DNA of 47,688 nucleotides from an uncultured Eubacteriales bacterium (GTDB taxonomy: Bacteria; Bacillota; Clostridia; Oscillospirales; Oscillospiraceae). The notes under the pieces were generated by a model. It searched no databases, was not told the origin of the DNA, and saw only the letters and a list, made by a program, of their open reading frames with translations. The DNA is taken from NCBI GenBank assembly GCA_900316205.1, contig ONBX01000013.1:1-47688 (forward strand), in the 5' to 3' direction. Position numbers and translations under genes: made by a program. Of the stretch, positions 7,759 to 16,833 are shown piece after piece. Position 1 is the first letter of the stretch. Each line of letters begins with the position of its first letter.

Positions 7759-8631
7759 TCAGAGTCCAAGGAAACGGCCGATCCGCTCAAAGAAGCTGCT
7801 GACAGATTCGATCACCACGCCCACAGTCCCGAGAAAACCCGTGGTCGCCATCTTGGCGCCGGAAACCTTGTTGAGCGTGCCCTGAACGTATTCCACGTTA
7901 TAGCGCAGCGCCTCGGTGTCCAGCTTTTCCAGGGAACGACAGAGACCGATGAGTTGGCTGATCTGTTTGTCGCTGAGCTTCACGTTGTACTCCCCGGCAA
8001 TTTCCAGGATCGTCTGGCGGAGCTCCTCATCGCTCATCTTCTTGGTCTCATCCAGCATCAGCTTCAGGTCATTCACAATGCCTGTGGAGTCCATGCTGCC
8101 GATCTCGCTGGCCAGGTTTCCGGTAATGGTAAGCTCCTGGGTGCTGATCAGCTTTGCCAGGTCATCCAGCTTTTTGCCGGTCATGTCCTCGTAGGCCTTG
8201 TAAACGCCGGTCAGCGCGGCGGTACCGCTTACTTCAAAGGGGGAGGCAACGATGATCTTCGCATCGGTGATCCCCACGGTGGCCAGCGCGCTCAGATACA
8301 TCTCCGGGCTGCACCAGGTGATGTTGCTGGTGGTCACGTCCATGCCGGAGCCGCCGGGCAGCAGCTCCACATATACGCTGGAAATGGACCGGGTGCCGAT
8401 CAGCGCGGAATCCACATAACCGTCCAGATATTGCCTCTCTTCCTGGTTCGTCACGCGCAGCTCCACAACGCTGCCGCGGCGAAGACCAAAGGCGTTGTAC
8501 ACCTGCTCGATCTGCTCGTCCGTCAGGTCGGCTGCGATCACGGCTCTGCTCTGATTTCCGAGAGCATAGGCCGGGATCCCCGCCGAGAGGGTCAGAAGCA
8601 GGACCATCAGCAGAGATAAAACTTTTTTCAT
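7759..8631 (-). CDS. DUF1002 family secreted protein
   Basis: A 290-residue exported protein of the DUF1002 family (YpuA-like), whose function is not established. It has a cleavable signal peptide (MKKVLSLLMVLLLTLSAG, then PAYA) and the family core with a GTRSISSVYVELL strand and the SPFEVSGTAALTGVYKAYE block. Alpha-helical repeats follow, including the region near LISTQELTITG. The C-terminal end is hydrophobic (about 265-290) and may associate with the membrane. The start at MKKVLSL has AAAGGAAG upstream; an earlier in-frame start 8 codons away would spoil the signal peptide. It diverges from the AGCS symporter gene across 150 bases that hold one imperfect hairpin. Confidence 0.88.
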   Translation of the reverse strand: MKKVLSLLMVLLLTLSAGIPAYALGNQSRAVIAADLTDEQIEQVYNAFGLRRGSVVELRVTNQEERQYLDGYVDSALIGTRSISSVYVELLPGGSGMDVTTSNITWCSPEMYLSALATVGITDAKIIVASPFEVSGTAALTGVYKAYEDMTGKKLDDLAKLISTQELTITGNLASEIGSMDSTGIVNDLKLMLDETKKMSDEELRQTILEIAGEYNVKLSDKQISQLIGLCRSLEKLDTEALRYNVEYVQGTLNKVSGAKMATTGFLGTVGVVIESVSSFFERIGRFLGL

Positions 8632-8781
8632 GATAAGCTTCCTTTCTTCATACAATCGATATCAATTGAACCGGCAGCCTTGTCTGTTACGAAGGGCTGT
8701 CCTGCATTTTTCTCGGGTGTCCATAAACTACCACGGGTGCCGGGAAAAAGATAGTCCTTTTTGTGAATATTAAGAAAGCTT

Positions 8782-10110
8782 ATGATTTTGCAATCCTTGG
8801 GGGCTCTGCTCTGGATCCTCCTCTTTTTCCCGCTTTTTATCCTCTGCGCCTGCCTGCTCCTGCCTGGATTTTACCGCCTTGTGGCAGGGAAAAAGACAGC
8901 TCCCGCTCTGGAAACCTTCCATTCAAAAGGAAAACTGAATACACTGGAAGCGGTGTCGACAGCGCTTGCTGCCACAGTTGGCACCGGCAACATCATTGGC
9001 ACCGGCCAGGCCATTGCCATGGGCGGGCCGGGAGCCGTATTCTGGATGTGGGTGGCAGCGCTCCTCGGCTGTTTCGTCAAATGCGCGGAGATCTGGTTTG
9101 GACAGCGAGACGGTCAAGGTGCCATCGGGACGATCCGCTCCTCTCTGGGACCGCGGGCTTCCTCGTTCTATGCTTTTCTTGCCGTTCTTTCCACGCTCTT
9201 TGTAGGAAACATGGCGCAGATGAATACGGTGGTCATATCCCTCAGCATCAACCGGAGCAGCAGTCCCGGATCCTTCTTAGGCCTCAGCTTGCTTTTGCTC
9301 CTCTTCCTGGCTTTTGCGCTTTATCGGGGCCTTTCGGCACTCGGAAAGCTCTGCAGCTGTGTTGTGCCGCTAATGACCTTGCTGTATCTTGCCGCCTGTG
9401 CTCGTATCCTGTTTGAAAACAGGGGAGCGGTAACGCCCTCCCTGCGCTTGGTCTTTACTTCCGCACTGCGGCCATGCGCTGTGCTGGGCGGCTGCGGTGG
9501 CATAAGCGTAAGAAATGCCCTCCTTTGGGGCTTTCGCCGCGGTGTATTTTCCAATGAGGCCGGCTTGGGGACAGCCGGAACGATCCATTCCCTTGTCCGT
9601 ACCGAGAGTCCCCGGCGCCATGCTCTCTGGGGCATATGGGAGGTCGGAGCGGACACTCTTCTTCTGTGCACAGTCAGTGCTCTGACCCTTCTTTGCAGCG
9701 GCGCCGTTATTCCCTACGGAAGTCTGCCCAGCGCGGAACTTTGGCTCCGGGTCTTCTCCCGCTCCTTCTATCTTTTCAAAACTCCGGTTATCAGTCTTTG
9801 TCTATGCTTCTTCGCCATCAGCACGGTACTGGGGTGCTATGTACCAGGCTCTCTCTGCGCCAGGTCAACAGGAATCGGCGAAGAGTCCTTTCGACGTATT
9901 TATCTTCTCTGCGCCGCGCTGGGCTGCTTCCTTCCCACCGATCAGATCTGGCTTGCCTCTGATCTGATCAACGTGCTCATGGCCTCTCCCAATCTTCTTT
10001 CTATGATCCTGCTTGCTCCTTCCTTTGCTGCAGGATGTGAACAGTCCAAAAACAATCCGGTAAAAACAGGAATCCGCTCTTGCCCGCGGGCAAAGAAAGG
10101 TGTAAGATAA
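8782..10110 (+). CDS. Amino acid/Na+ symporter, AGCS family
   Basis: A 442-residue polytopic membrane transporter of the alanine/glycine:cation symporter family, importing a small neutral amino acid with sodium. The family motifs are visible: GTGNIIGTGQAIAMGGPGAVFWMW (read in two parts, about residues 68-91) and the FRRGVFSNEAGLGTAG segment (about 250-265). About ten hydrophobic segments are present. Its length is at the short end for the family. The Shine-Dalgarno is weak (AAGAAAG), and the start is set by the first transmembrane helix. The exact substrate cannot be read from sequence. Confidence 0.88.
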   Translation: MILQSLGALLWILLFFPLFILCACLLLPGFYRLVAGKKTAPALETFHSKGKLNTLEAVSTALAATVGTGNIIGTGQAIAMGGPGAVFWMWVAALLGCFVKCAEIWFGQRDGQGAIGTIRSSLGPRASSFYAFLAVLSTLFVGNMAQMNTVVISLSINRSSSPGSFLGLSLLLLLFLAFALYRGLSALGKLCSCVVPLMTLLYLAACARILFENRGAVTPSLRLVFTSALRPCAVLGGCGGISVRNALLWGFRRGVFSNEAGLGTAGTIHSLVRTESPRRHALWGIWEVGADTLLLCTVSALTLLCSGAVIPYGSLPSAELWLRVFSRSFYLFKTPVISLCLCFFAISTVLGCYVPGSLCARSTGIGEESFRRIYLLCAALGCFLPTDQIWLASDLINVLMASPNLLSMILLAPSFAAGCEQSKNNPVKTGIRSCPRAKKGVR

Positions 10111-10155
10111 CAAAAGACTCCTTACGCGGCGCCCTGCCGGGATCGAGAGGCCTGT

Positions 10156-10803
10156 ATGAAGTTTTTGGATATGCTGCTGGACCTGCTGTTTCCCCGCAAA
10201 TGTGCTTTTTGCCGCCGTTTGACTCAGAACGAGGCAAGCGTATGTCCCCGCTGCAGGGAAAAGCTGCCTTACACGGGATATTCCGCAAGACAGGACTTTC
10301 CCCACCTGGACGCCTGCTATTCTCCGCTTTACTACACGGAGGAGGTCAGGCAGTCCCTGCTTCGCTACAAGTTCGGCGGCCTGAGGATGTACGCTTCCGT
10401 ATACGGAGAATTTCTGGCAAAATGTATTGACGAAAACCGGATTTCCTGCGATAGTATTACCTGGGTGCCGCTGAGCAGGCGGCGTCTTCGCCAGCGCGGC
10501 TACGATCAGGCAAGACTTCTGGCTGAGGATCTTTCCGCTCGTCTCGCAATCCCATGCGTTCCCACACTTCGAAAGATCCGCAACAATCCCAGGCAGTCCG
10601 CGTCTGGAAACGCCGAGAAGCGCCGCCGGAATGTGAAGGGTGTATATACAGCCCTTCCTCAAGCCGATATTTGCGGGAAAACACTTTTGCTGGTCGATGA
10701 TATCGTTACCACCGGTTCGACCCTTTCAGAGGCGGCTTCCGTCCTTCGCAAAGCCGGCGCAGCATCGGTCATCGGCCTTACCCTCGCAAGAAGAAAAGAA
10801 TAA
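10156..10803 (+). CDS. comFC: ComF family phosphoribosyltransferase-like protein
   Basis: A 215-residue protein of the ComF/ComFC family, linked to DNA uptake and handling of incoming single strands. It has an N-terminal zinc site (CAFC at about 16-19 and CPRC near 34) and a phosphoribosyltransferase fold. The PRPP-binding loop reads LLVDDIVTTGSTL (about 177-189), and the KIRNNPRQ motif is typical of ComF. It is followed 16 bases later by mreB and is likely co-transcribed with it. Whether the organism is naturally competent cannot be judged here. Confidence 0.92.
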   Translation: MKFLDMLLDLLFPRKCAFCRRLTQNEASVCPRCREKLPYTGYSARQDFPHLDACYSPLYYTEEVRQSLLRYKFGGLRMYASVYGEFLAKCIDENRISCDSITWVPLSRRRLRQRGYDQARLLAEDLSARLAIPCVPTLRKIRNNPRQSASGNAEKRRRNVKGVYTALPQADICGKTLLLVDDIVTTGSTLSEAASVLRKAGAASVIGLTLARRKE

Positions 10804-10819
10804 ACAGAGGAGAATCTGT

Positions 10820-11851
10820 ATGGTAATATTCGAAAGAGACATCGCCGTTGATCTGGGAACCTCCACCACGCTGCTCTTTGAGCAGGGAAAGGGCGTGGTT
10901 GCCAGAGAGCCCACCGTCGTGGCCCTGGACCGGGTCACAAGCCGCATCTCCAAGGTGGGTCAGGACGCCCAGAAAATGCTGGGGCGTACGCCTGCCAATA
11001 TTGTCGCCATCCATCCTGTCAACGCCGGCGTCATTTCCGATTATGAAATGGCGGCCCAGATGCTGAGGGAATTGGTCAACCGCATTACTTCTTTCTCTCT
11101 CTTCAAGCCCTGCATGCTGGCCTGCGTCCCCAGTTCCATCACCGGGGTGGAAGAGCGTGCCATGATCGATGCCGCCATCGAAGCTGGCGCCAGAAAGGTC
11201 TACCTGCTGGAGACTGCCATTGCCACCGCCATGGGCGCCGGTGTGGATATTTCTCGTCCGGAAGGCCACATGATCATTGATGTCGGCGGCGGTACCACGG
11301 AGATCGCCATCATCTCTGCCGGCGGCGTTGTGGAATGCGAATCCATCAAGGTTGCCGGTGCCAGCTTTGATGAGGCCATCGTAAAATACGTCCGCAGAAA
11401 ATACAACATGCTTATCGGCCTGGGCGCTGCCGAAGAGATCAAGCGCAGCATCGGCTGCGTGATGCAGCGGCCCGATATGGGCGTCGAAGAGGTCAAGGGC
11501 CGGAACCTTTCCAACGGTCTTCCCAAGACGGTCAATCTCAACGCCAATGAGCTGATCGAAGCCTTCGTGGATCCCATGAACCACATTCTGGAGGCCATCC
11601 ATTCGGTCCTGGAGCGCACGCCGCCCTCTCTTGTTGGCGATCTTGATACCAATGGCATCATCATGTCCGGCGGCGGCAGCCTGATTTACGGTATGGACCG
11701 TCTGATTGAGCGCAGCACCGGCATCCGTACCTCTGTGGTGGACGATCCTGTCTCCTGCGCGGCCTACGGCGCAGGCAAGATGCTCAAGCACCTGGAGGAA
11801 ATGCCGGACGGCATGCGCAACTTCTATCGGATGCGTCAGCTGAAGGGTTAA
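10820..11851 (+). CDS. mreB: Rod shape-determining protein MreB
   Basis: A 343-residue bacterial actin that forms membrane-associated filaments guiding lateral wall synthesis. The actin-fold ATP-binding motifs are present: DLGTSTTLLF (phosphate 1, about 10-19), DVGGGTTEIAI (phosphate 2, about 154-164) and MSGGGSLIYG (adenosine). The N-terminal residues MVIFERDIAV fit a membrane-binding amphipathic start. AGAGGAG lies 7 bases upstream. mreC and mreD are not next to it, so it may be a second MreB/Mbl-type paralogue or simply a dispersed gene. The long in-frame extension into comF is not used. Confidence 0.93.
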   Translation: MVIFERDIAVDLGTSTTLLFEQGKGVVAREPTVVALDRVTSRISKVGQDAQKMLGRTPANIVAIHPVNAGVISDYEMAAQMLRELVNRITSFSLFKPCMLACVPSSITGVEERAMIDAAIEAGARKVYLLETAIATAMGAGVDISRPEGHMIIDVGGGTTEIAIISAGGVVECESIKVAGASFDEAIVKYVRRKYNMLIGLGAAEEIKRSIGCVMQRPDMGVEEVKGRNLSNGLPKTVNLNANELIEAFVDPMNHILEAIHSVLERTPPSLVGDLDTNGIIMSGGGSLIYGMDRLIERSTGIRTSVVDDPVSCAAYGAGKMLKHLEEMPDGMRNFYRMRQLKG

Positions 11852-11873
11852 GAAACGGAAGGGGATGCAGTCT

Positions 11874-12644
11874 GTGAGCAACCAGCTGGATACCATCAAA
11901 AGAATCACCCGTATCTTTTCCGGAGAGAACAAAAAACCAAGCTGCGCGGCTGTCGTTCTTGCGGCGGGAAGCTCTGTCCGCATGGGCAGCGACAAGATCC
12001 TCGCAAAACTGGGGGAGATGCCTGTTCTTGCCAGAACGCTCCGTCCTTTCCAGGATTGCGACGCAGTCAGCGAGATCGTGGTCGTCACCTCCCTGGAGAA
12101 GCTCAACGAGGTAACGGAACTCTGTCGGGAGTATAATATCGGCAAAGTCTCCAAGGTCGTCACCGGGGGCAAGACCCGGGCGGAGTCCGCGCTCACCGGC
12201 GTCTCAGAGGTCAGCTCCAAGGCTTCTCTCATCGCTATCCATGACGGAGCCAGACCGCTTGTCACCGTGGATCTCATCCGCCGCACCGTGGAGATGGCCG
12301 CGAAGAAAAACGCGGCTGTGCCTGCCATCCGCAGTACCGACACCCTGAAGACCGCAGGAGAAAACGGCGCGATCATCGGTACCGTGGATCGGGAGACCAC
12401 CTGGCGGATCCAGACTCCACAGGTTTTCAAGGCGGAGCTTATCAAAGGCGCCCTGACCAAGGCTATGAAGCAGGGCCTTCCTCTGACGGACGACAGCTCT
12501 GCCATGGAGATTCTCGGCGTTACCACTTATCTGGTGGAAGGCGACGAGGAGAACATCAAGCTGACAAAGCCCCTGGATCTGCTGCTCGCCGCAGCCATCC
12601 TTCGAGACAGGAGAGAGCGAAATGAGAATCGGACAGGGGTATGA
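11874..12644 (+). CDS. ispD: 2-C-methyl-D-erythritol 4-phosphate cytidylyltransferase
   Basis: The third enzyme of the MEP isoprenoid pathway, transferring CMP from CTP to methylerythritol phosphate. The nucleotide-binding loop is [15 protein letters not shown], followed by HDGARPLV (catalytic Asp/Arg region) and the C-terminal TDDSSAMEI. There is an unusual basic N-terminal extension of about 25 residues before the core. GTG is chosen because GGAAGGGG lies 9 bases upstream; an ATG three codons earlier abuts that motif directly and would be poorly placed. It overlaps ispF by 23 bases, so the two should be translated together. Confidence 0.93.
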   Translation: MSNQLDTIKRITRIFSGENKKPSCAAVVLAAGSSVRMGSDKILAKLGEMPVLARTLRPFQDCDAVSEIVVVTSLEKLNEVTELCREYNIGKVSKVVTGGKTRAESALTGVSEVSSKASLIAIHDGARPLVTVDLIRRTVEMAAKKNAAVPAIRSTDTLKTAGENGAIIGTVDRETTWRIQTPQVFKAELIKGALTKAMKQGLPLTDDSSAMEILGVTTYLVEGDEENIKLTKPLDLLLAAAILRDRRERNENRTGV

Positions 12645-13092
12645 CGTTCACCGCCTTGTGGAAGGCAGAAAGCTCATTCTGGGCGGTGTGGAGATTCCGT
12701 ATGAAAAGGGCCTTCTCGGTCACTCGGATGCGGATGTTTTGCTTCACGCGCTTATGGATGCGCTCCTGGGCGCCGCAGCCCTGGGGGACATCGGCAAGCT
12801 CTTTCCGGATCATGACCCTGCCTATGCCGGCGCTGACAGCCTGAAGCTTTTGGAGCAGGTTGCCGCTGTTCTGGAACAGGAGCATTTTCGTGTTGGAAAT
12901 GTGGACTGCACCGTCGTTGCCCAGCGGCCGAAGCTTGCGCCCTATATTCTGCAGATGCGTCAAAACATAGCGGAAACTCTGGGTATCGCTCCGGACCGCG
13001 TCAGTGTCAAGGCCACCACGGAAGAGGGCCTTGGTTTTACCGGCGAAGGGCTCGGCATTGCGGCCCAGGCCATCGCGCTTCTGGAGGAATGA
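12622..13092 (+). CDS. ispF: 2-C-methyl-D-erythritol 2,4-cyclodiphosphate synthase
   Basis: A 156-residue MEP-pathway enzyme that cyclises CDP-methylerythritol phosphate with loss of CMP. It acts as a zinc-containing trimer. Metal ligands sit in GYDVHRL (Asp8, His10) and in the [15 protein letters not shown] segment. The family signature [10 protein letters not shown] is at about 132-141. The ATG with GGAGAG upstream overlaps the end of ispD, and an intrinsic terminator follows. Confidence 0.96.
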   Translation: MRIGQGYDVHRLVEGRKLILGGVEIPYEKGLLGHSDADVLLHALMDALLGAAALGDIGKLFPDHDPAYAGADSLKLLEQVAAVLEQEHFRVGNVDCTVVAQRPKLAPYILQMRQNIAETLGIAPDRVSVKATTEEGLGFTGEGLGIAAQAIALLEE

Positions 13093-13143
13093 TCCGTTCA
13101 CGAATCGCATCAGCCTGCATAGGATGGATTGCATCCTGTGCGG

Positions 13144-13174
13144 AAAAAGATCCCGCCTGAGGGCGGGATCTTTT
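13144..13174 (+). terminator. Terminator after ispF
   Basis: GATCCCGCC/GGCGGGATC with a TGAG loop, preceded by A5 and followed by TTTTCGTTTT. The DUF3343 gene starts 25 bases later with its own Shine-Dalgarno. Confidence 0.9.
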
Positions 13175-13198
13175 CGTTTTATCAAGGGGAGGACGCCT

Positions 13199-13450
13199 AT
13201 GCCGCAATACTGGATCTCCTTTCGTTCTCTGACCCATGCCCAAAGAGCAGCCCGGTTCCTGGAAAAGAGCGGGATCACGGCCACCGTCACCCGTCTTCCG
13301 CAGGGCGTCAGTCCCAAAGGCTGCGGATACGCACTCATCGTCCGCCAGCGGATCCATGAGGCGCTGCGGCTCCTGGGGGAGGCAAGAATACCAAGCGGTA
13401 TGGTCTTTGAGAAGACGGAACGTGGTGATTTTCGGGAGGTGAAGCTGTGA
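13199..13450 (+). CDS. DUF3343 protein (putative Se/S carrier-like)
   Basis: An 83-residue protein of the DUF3343 family, described as a putative selenium/sulfur carrier-like domain. It shows the family pattern: an N-terminal YWISFRSLTHAQRAARFL strand-helix, a central LPQGVSPKGCGYAL segment with one conserved cysteine, and a C-terminal helix. An AAGGGGAGG Shine-Dalgarno precedes the ATG. The frame overlaps the next gene by 4 bases (GTGA), so it is coupled to a cysteine-desulfurase-like enzyme. The pairing suggests that it receives or passes on sulfur or selenium from that enzyme; this is inference from context. Confidence 0.85.
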   Translation: MPQYWISFRSLTHAQRAARFLEKSGITATVTRLPQGVSPKGCGYALIVRQRIHEALRLLGEARIPSGMVFEKTERGDFREVKL

Positions 13451-14568
13451 TCTATCTGGATTCTGCGGCCACATCGCTGCTGAAGCCCTCTGCTGTGGGA
13501 TATGCCATGACAGAAGCCCTCCGTACCATGGCAAGTCCCGGCCGCGGGGGTCACGCTCCCGCCATGTTTGCTGCTGAAACTGTGTATCGCTGCCGGGAAC
13601 TTGCGGCAGAGCTGTTTCATATGGACCGACCGGATCATGTTGTATTCACCATGAACGCGACCCACGCTCTGAATCTTGCCATAGCATCCCTTGCGAGAAA
13701 GGGGAAAAGGGTCGTCATCTCGGGCTTTGAACACAATGCTGTTACCCGCCCGCTGTATGCGCTGGGCTGCAGCGTCACGCCGGCGGGGCGACAGCTTTTT
13801 GACCAGGACGATACCATTCGTGCGTTTCAAAAAGAACTTGCGGGAGCTGATTTTGCTGTCTGCACGGTTGTTTCCAATGTTTTCGGCTATGTGCTGCCGG
13901 TTCGGGAAATCTCCGCGCTGTGCAGGAAAGCAGGAGTACCCCTGATCCTGGACGCCTCTCAGGCGGCCGGGATCCTGGATCTGGACTTTGATGCTCTGGG
14001 CGTGGAGTATATGGCAATGCCCGGCCATAAAGGACTGCTTGGTCCGCAAGGGACGGGAATCCTTCTGTGTAAAGAATATGCCGATCCTCTCCTCTTTGGC
14101 GGCTCCGGCTCGGCGAGCAGGCTGCAGACCATGCCGGAGGATCTTCCGGAGCGTCTGGAGGCCGGTACCCAGAATGTCTGCGGCATCGCAGGCTTAATGG
14201 CCGGGATCGATACCGTCCTGTCCCAAACTCCCGCCTCAATCCTCCGCCACGAGCAGACACTTCTGCGTCTTGCCATCGAAGAATTGCGGGATGCCGACTG
14301 CGAGCTTTTCACAAATGAGGGAGAGCAGCAAGTTGGCGTTCTCTCGCTGCGCAGTCACTCCATCGACTGTGAGACTTTGGCAAATCGACTGAGCGAGCAT
14401 CAGATTTGCGTCAGAAGCGGACTCCACTGCGCTCCGCTTGCCCATGAGAGCGCCGGCACGCTGGAGACGGGAACCCTGCGGCTCAGCTTTTCTCCCTATC
14501 TGCGGGAAGGGGAGCTCCTGGATGCCTGCGGCGTCCTCCGCCGTATGCTCTCCGCTGCATCGTCTTAA
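13447..14568 (+). CDS. Cysteine desulfurase-like class V aminotransferase
   Basis: A 373-residue PLP-dependent enzyme of the cysteine desulfurase / selenocysteine lyase group. The start begins MIYLDSAATSLLKP. The PLP lysine lies in AMPGHKGLLGPQGTG (about 194-208), and the catalytic cysteine region is RSGLHCAPLAHE (about 323-334). The C-terminal GTLRLSFSPY is typical of the group. It starts at GTG, with GGAGGTGA 5 bases upstream, inside the end of the DUF3343 gene. No Fe-S scaffold gene is adjacent, so it is probably not the housekeeping IscS/SufS. It more likely makes persulfide or selenide for the DUF3343 partner. Confidence 0.9.
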   Translation: MIYLDSAATSLLKPSAVGYAMTEALRTMASPGRGGHAPAMFAAETVYRCRELAAELFHMDRPDHVVFTMNATHALNLAIASLARKGKRVVISGFEHNAVTRPLYALGCSVTPAGRQLFDQDDTIRAFQKELAGADFAVCTVVSNVFGYVLPVREISALCRKAGVPLILDASQAAGILDLDFDALGVEYMAMPGHKGLLGPQGTGILLCKEYADPLLFGGSGSASRLQTMPEDLPERLEAGTQNVCGIAGLMAGIDTVLSQTPASILRHEQTLLRLAIEELRDADCELFTNEGEQQVGVLSLRSHSIDCETLANRLSEHQICVRSGLHCAPLAHESAGTLETGTLRLSFSPYLREGELLDACGVLRRMLSAASS

Positions 14569-14599
14569 GAGAATTTCAGTTTTATCTTGCTTCCATCTG

Positions 14600-14628
14600 T
14601 TGCCTTTTCCCCGAAAATGCGTTATAAT
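14600..14628 (+). promoter_or_regulatory. Sigma-A promoter for the cdaA operon
   Basis: TTGCCT and TATAAT are separated by 17 bp. The predicted start near 14635 coincides with an ATG that opens a 25-codon frame (14635-14712) ending inside cdaA. This promoter probably drives the long cdaA-to-rsgA run. Confidence 0.7.
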
Positions 14629-14699
14629 ACCCGAATGAATAAAGTGGAGTGGTATGCGGTTAATCCCTTGGGTTCCCGCAAAGAGAAAAGGATGATTGC

Positions 14700-15566
14700 A
14701 TGGAAGCTGTAACAAGCGTATTTGTCACCGCCTTCAACGGGATCAAGACCATGGGCATCACGGACCTGCTGGACGTGATCATCGTGGCCTATCTGATCTA
14801 TAAGGTCATTTGGTTCGTTCGCAGAACCAATTCCTACAATCTTGCCAAGGGCGTCGTTCTGATTCTGATCGCTCTCTGGCTCTCTTATATTTTCCAGTTG
14901 ACTATGATCAACTTCCTCCTCAGAAGGACGGTGGAATTGGGCCTTATTGCCTTGGTCGTCCTCTTCCAGCCGGAACTCCGTCGTCTGCTGGAGCGCATGG
15001 GCCGCAGCTTTTCTTCCAAGCGCTCTGTCTCCAGTACCGAGATTGAGGATGCCATTACTCAGACTGTTCTGGCCTGCACGCAGATGTCCGCCTCCCATAC
15101 CGGCGCTTTGCTGATCTTTGAGCGAAAAGAGAAACTCAACAGCATCATGACAACCGGCACCATCATCAATTCCGACATCTCCGCGGAGCTCATCAAGAAC
15201 CTGTTCTATAACAAGGCTCCTCTGCATGACGGCGCTGTGATCATGCGGGAGGGGCGGATTGCTGCCGCTGGCTGTGTTCTTCCGCTTACCCAGAGCACCA
15301 ATCTCAGCAAGGAGCTCGGCATGCGCCATCGCGCCGGCATCGGCCTCAGCGAGCAGTCCGATGCGGTGGTGATCATCGTTTCGGAAGAGACGGGAGATAT
15401 TTCCCTTGCCGTTGAAGGCCTCCTCAAACGGCATCTCAACGGCGGAACGCTGGACAAGCTTCTTCGCACGGAGCTCATCCGCCAGGAGGAAGAGTCCGGC
15501 AAAAGTGCAAAGCTCCTGAAAAAGGTCCGGGCTTTCTTCGGAGGAAATCAAAATGAGAAAAATTAG
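14700..15566 (+). CDS. cdaA: Diadenylate cyclase CdaA
   Basis: A membrane enzyme joining two ATP into cyclic di-AMP, a second messenger for potassium and cell-wall homeostasis. The 288 residues carry three N-terminal hydrophobic helices (about 20-85), a short coiled linker and the DAC domain. The catalytic motifs are PLHDGAVIM (about 173-181) and GMRHRAGIGL (about 207-216). It is followed by cdaR with a 14-base overlap, the conserved regulator pairing. glmM, often third in this operon, is not present; an rseC-like gene follows cdaR instead. Confidence 0.96.
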   Translation: MEAVTSVFVTAFNGIKTMGITDLLDVIIVAYLIYKVIWFVRRTNSYNLAKGVVLILIALWLSYIFQLTMINFLLRRTVELGLIALVVLFQPELRRLLERMGRSFSSKRSVSSTEIEDAITQTVLACTQMSASHTGALLIFERKEKLNSIMTTGTIINSDISAELIKNLFYNKAPLHDGAVIMREGRIAAAGCVLPLTQSTNLSKELGMRHRAGIGLSEQSDAVVIIVSEETGDISLAVEGLLKRHLNGGTLDKLLRTELIRQEEESGKSAKLLKKVRAFFGGNQNEKN

Positions 15567-16833
15567 AAAACTGTTTGACAGCAAGCTCTTTTGGATGATG
15601 ATTTCCTTTCTGCTGTCCCTTTCCATCTGGATCTATGTGGTCTCCGTTGAAACCGTGGTATCCACCAAAACTTTTCGCAACGTCCAGGTGGAACTGGTGG
15701 GGGAGGACACTCTCCTCAACATGCGGGAGCTTGTGATCACCGATTTGGATACGCCAACCGTCACCTTGGAGATCTCTGGTCCCCGCAGAACGGTGAACGC
15801 ACTGGAGGCCACCGATCTTGTCGCTCAGGTGGACGTCAGCAAGCTATCCCAGACTGCGTATACTTCCCTGAATTACACCATTATCTATCCCTCCGGTGTG
15901 GATCGCCGCAGCCTTCAGGTCATCAACCGCTCACGGGATTCCGTAAGCTTCATGGTGTCCAAGCTCACCAGCAAGACGGTTCCCGTACAGGGCGGCTTCG
16001 AGGGCAAGGCCGACAGCGGCTATATTCAGGAAACGCCGATTTTTGAGCCGTCCACCATTACCGTCAGCGGTCCCGAAGTGTATTTGCGCAATGTACATCA
16101 CGCCTATGTCACCTTCGGCAAAGACCAGACCCTTGACAGCACCTATTCTGTTGAGGCTGGCTATACCCTGATGGACGCCAATGACGAGCCCTGCTCCAAT
16201 GAGAATATCACTGCCGCACCCGATATCATCCGGGCGACTCTCCCTGTCCTTGCGGTAAAAGAAGTTCCGCTGGCGATCAGTGTGCAGGAGGGCTCAGGCG
16301 CTGCTGCTGAGAACACCCGCATCAGCATTGAACCGAAGGTCCTGAAGCTGGCCGGAGACTCGGCTGTCCTGGCGGAGATCAATCAGATCCAGCTGGACAC
16401 GGTGGATCTTACCACCTTTGGCACCAAATTCACCTCTACGTATTCGATTCCCGTTCCCAATGGGATCCGCAATCTCTCCGGCGCTTCGGAGGCCACGGTC
16501 ACGATTGAGGTCCTCGGCGTTGAGACGAAGCTTTTTGATATTGAGGAGTTCACCTGGATCGGCCTAGATGAAGACGTTGAGGTGATCGTAGAATCTGAGC
16601 AGATCCCCGTGCTGCTGCGCGGTCCCCATAATCTGCTTTCCCGAGTCACACCCTACACGATCCATGCGGAGGCAGACCTGACAGACCTGATGCAGGGCCT
16701 CGGCAGTCACATGGTAACTGTTACCGTCACGGTGCCCTCCATTCCAGGCGTCGGTGCCATCCAGGAGGAGGGCCAGCCGGATTATACCGTTGCTATTCGG
16801 CTTGTCCGGCGCGGGGAGGAGGCGCAGCCATGA
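15553..16833 (+). CDS. cdaR: CdaA regulator, YbbR-domain protein
   Basis: A 426-residue protein with one N-terminal membrane helix (about 12-32) and a large extracellular part made of several YbbR-type beta domains. These show the repeated pattern of a PTVTLEISGP-like strand, then a V(T/S)VSGP turn. Family members bind CdaA and modulate c-di-AMP output. The start lies inside the end of cdaA, and the end overlaps the next gene by 4 bases (ATGA). Confidence 0.92.
   Translation: MRKIRKLFDSKLFWMMISFLLSLSIWIYVVSVETVVSTKTFRNVQVELVGEDTLLNMRELVITDLDTPTVTLEISGPRRTVNALEATDLVAQVDVSKLSQTAYTSLNYTIIYPSGVDRRSLQVINRSRDSVSFMVSKLTSKTVPVQGGFEGKADSGYIQETPIFEPSTITVSGPEVYLRNVHHAYVTFGKDQTLDSTYSVEAGYTLMDANDEPCSNENITAAPDIIRATLPVLAVKEVPLAISVQEGSGAAAENTRISIEPKVLKLAGDSAVLAEINQIQLDTVDLTTFGTKFTSTYSIPVPNGIRNLSGASEATVTIEVLGVETKLFDIEEFTWIGLDEDVEVIVESEQIPVLLRGPHNLLSRVTPYTIHAEADLTDLMQGLGSHMVTVTVTVPSIPGVGAIQEEGQPDYTVAIRLVRRGEEAQP

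Noticed and set aside
10778-12526. 582-codon minus-strand frame
   Set aside because: It is antisense to mreB and ispD, both of which have complete catalytic motifs.
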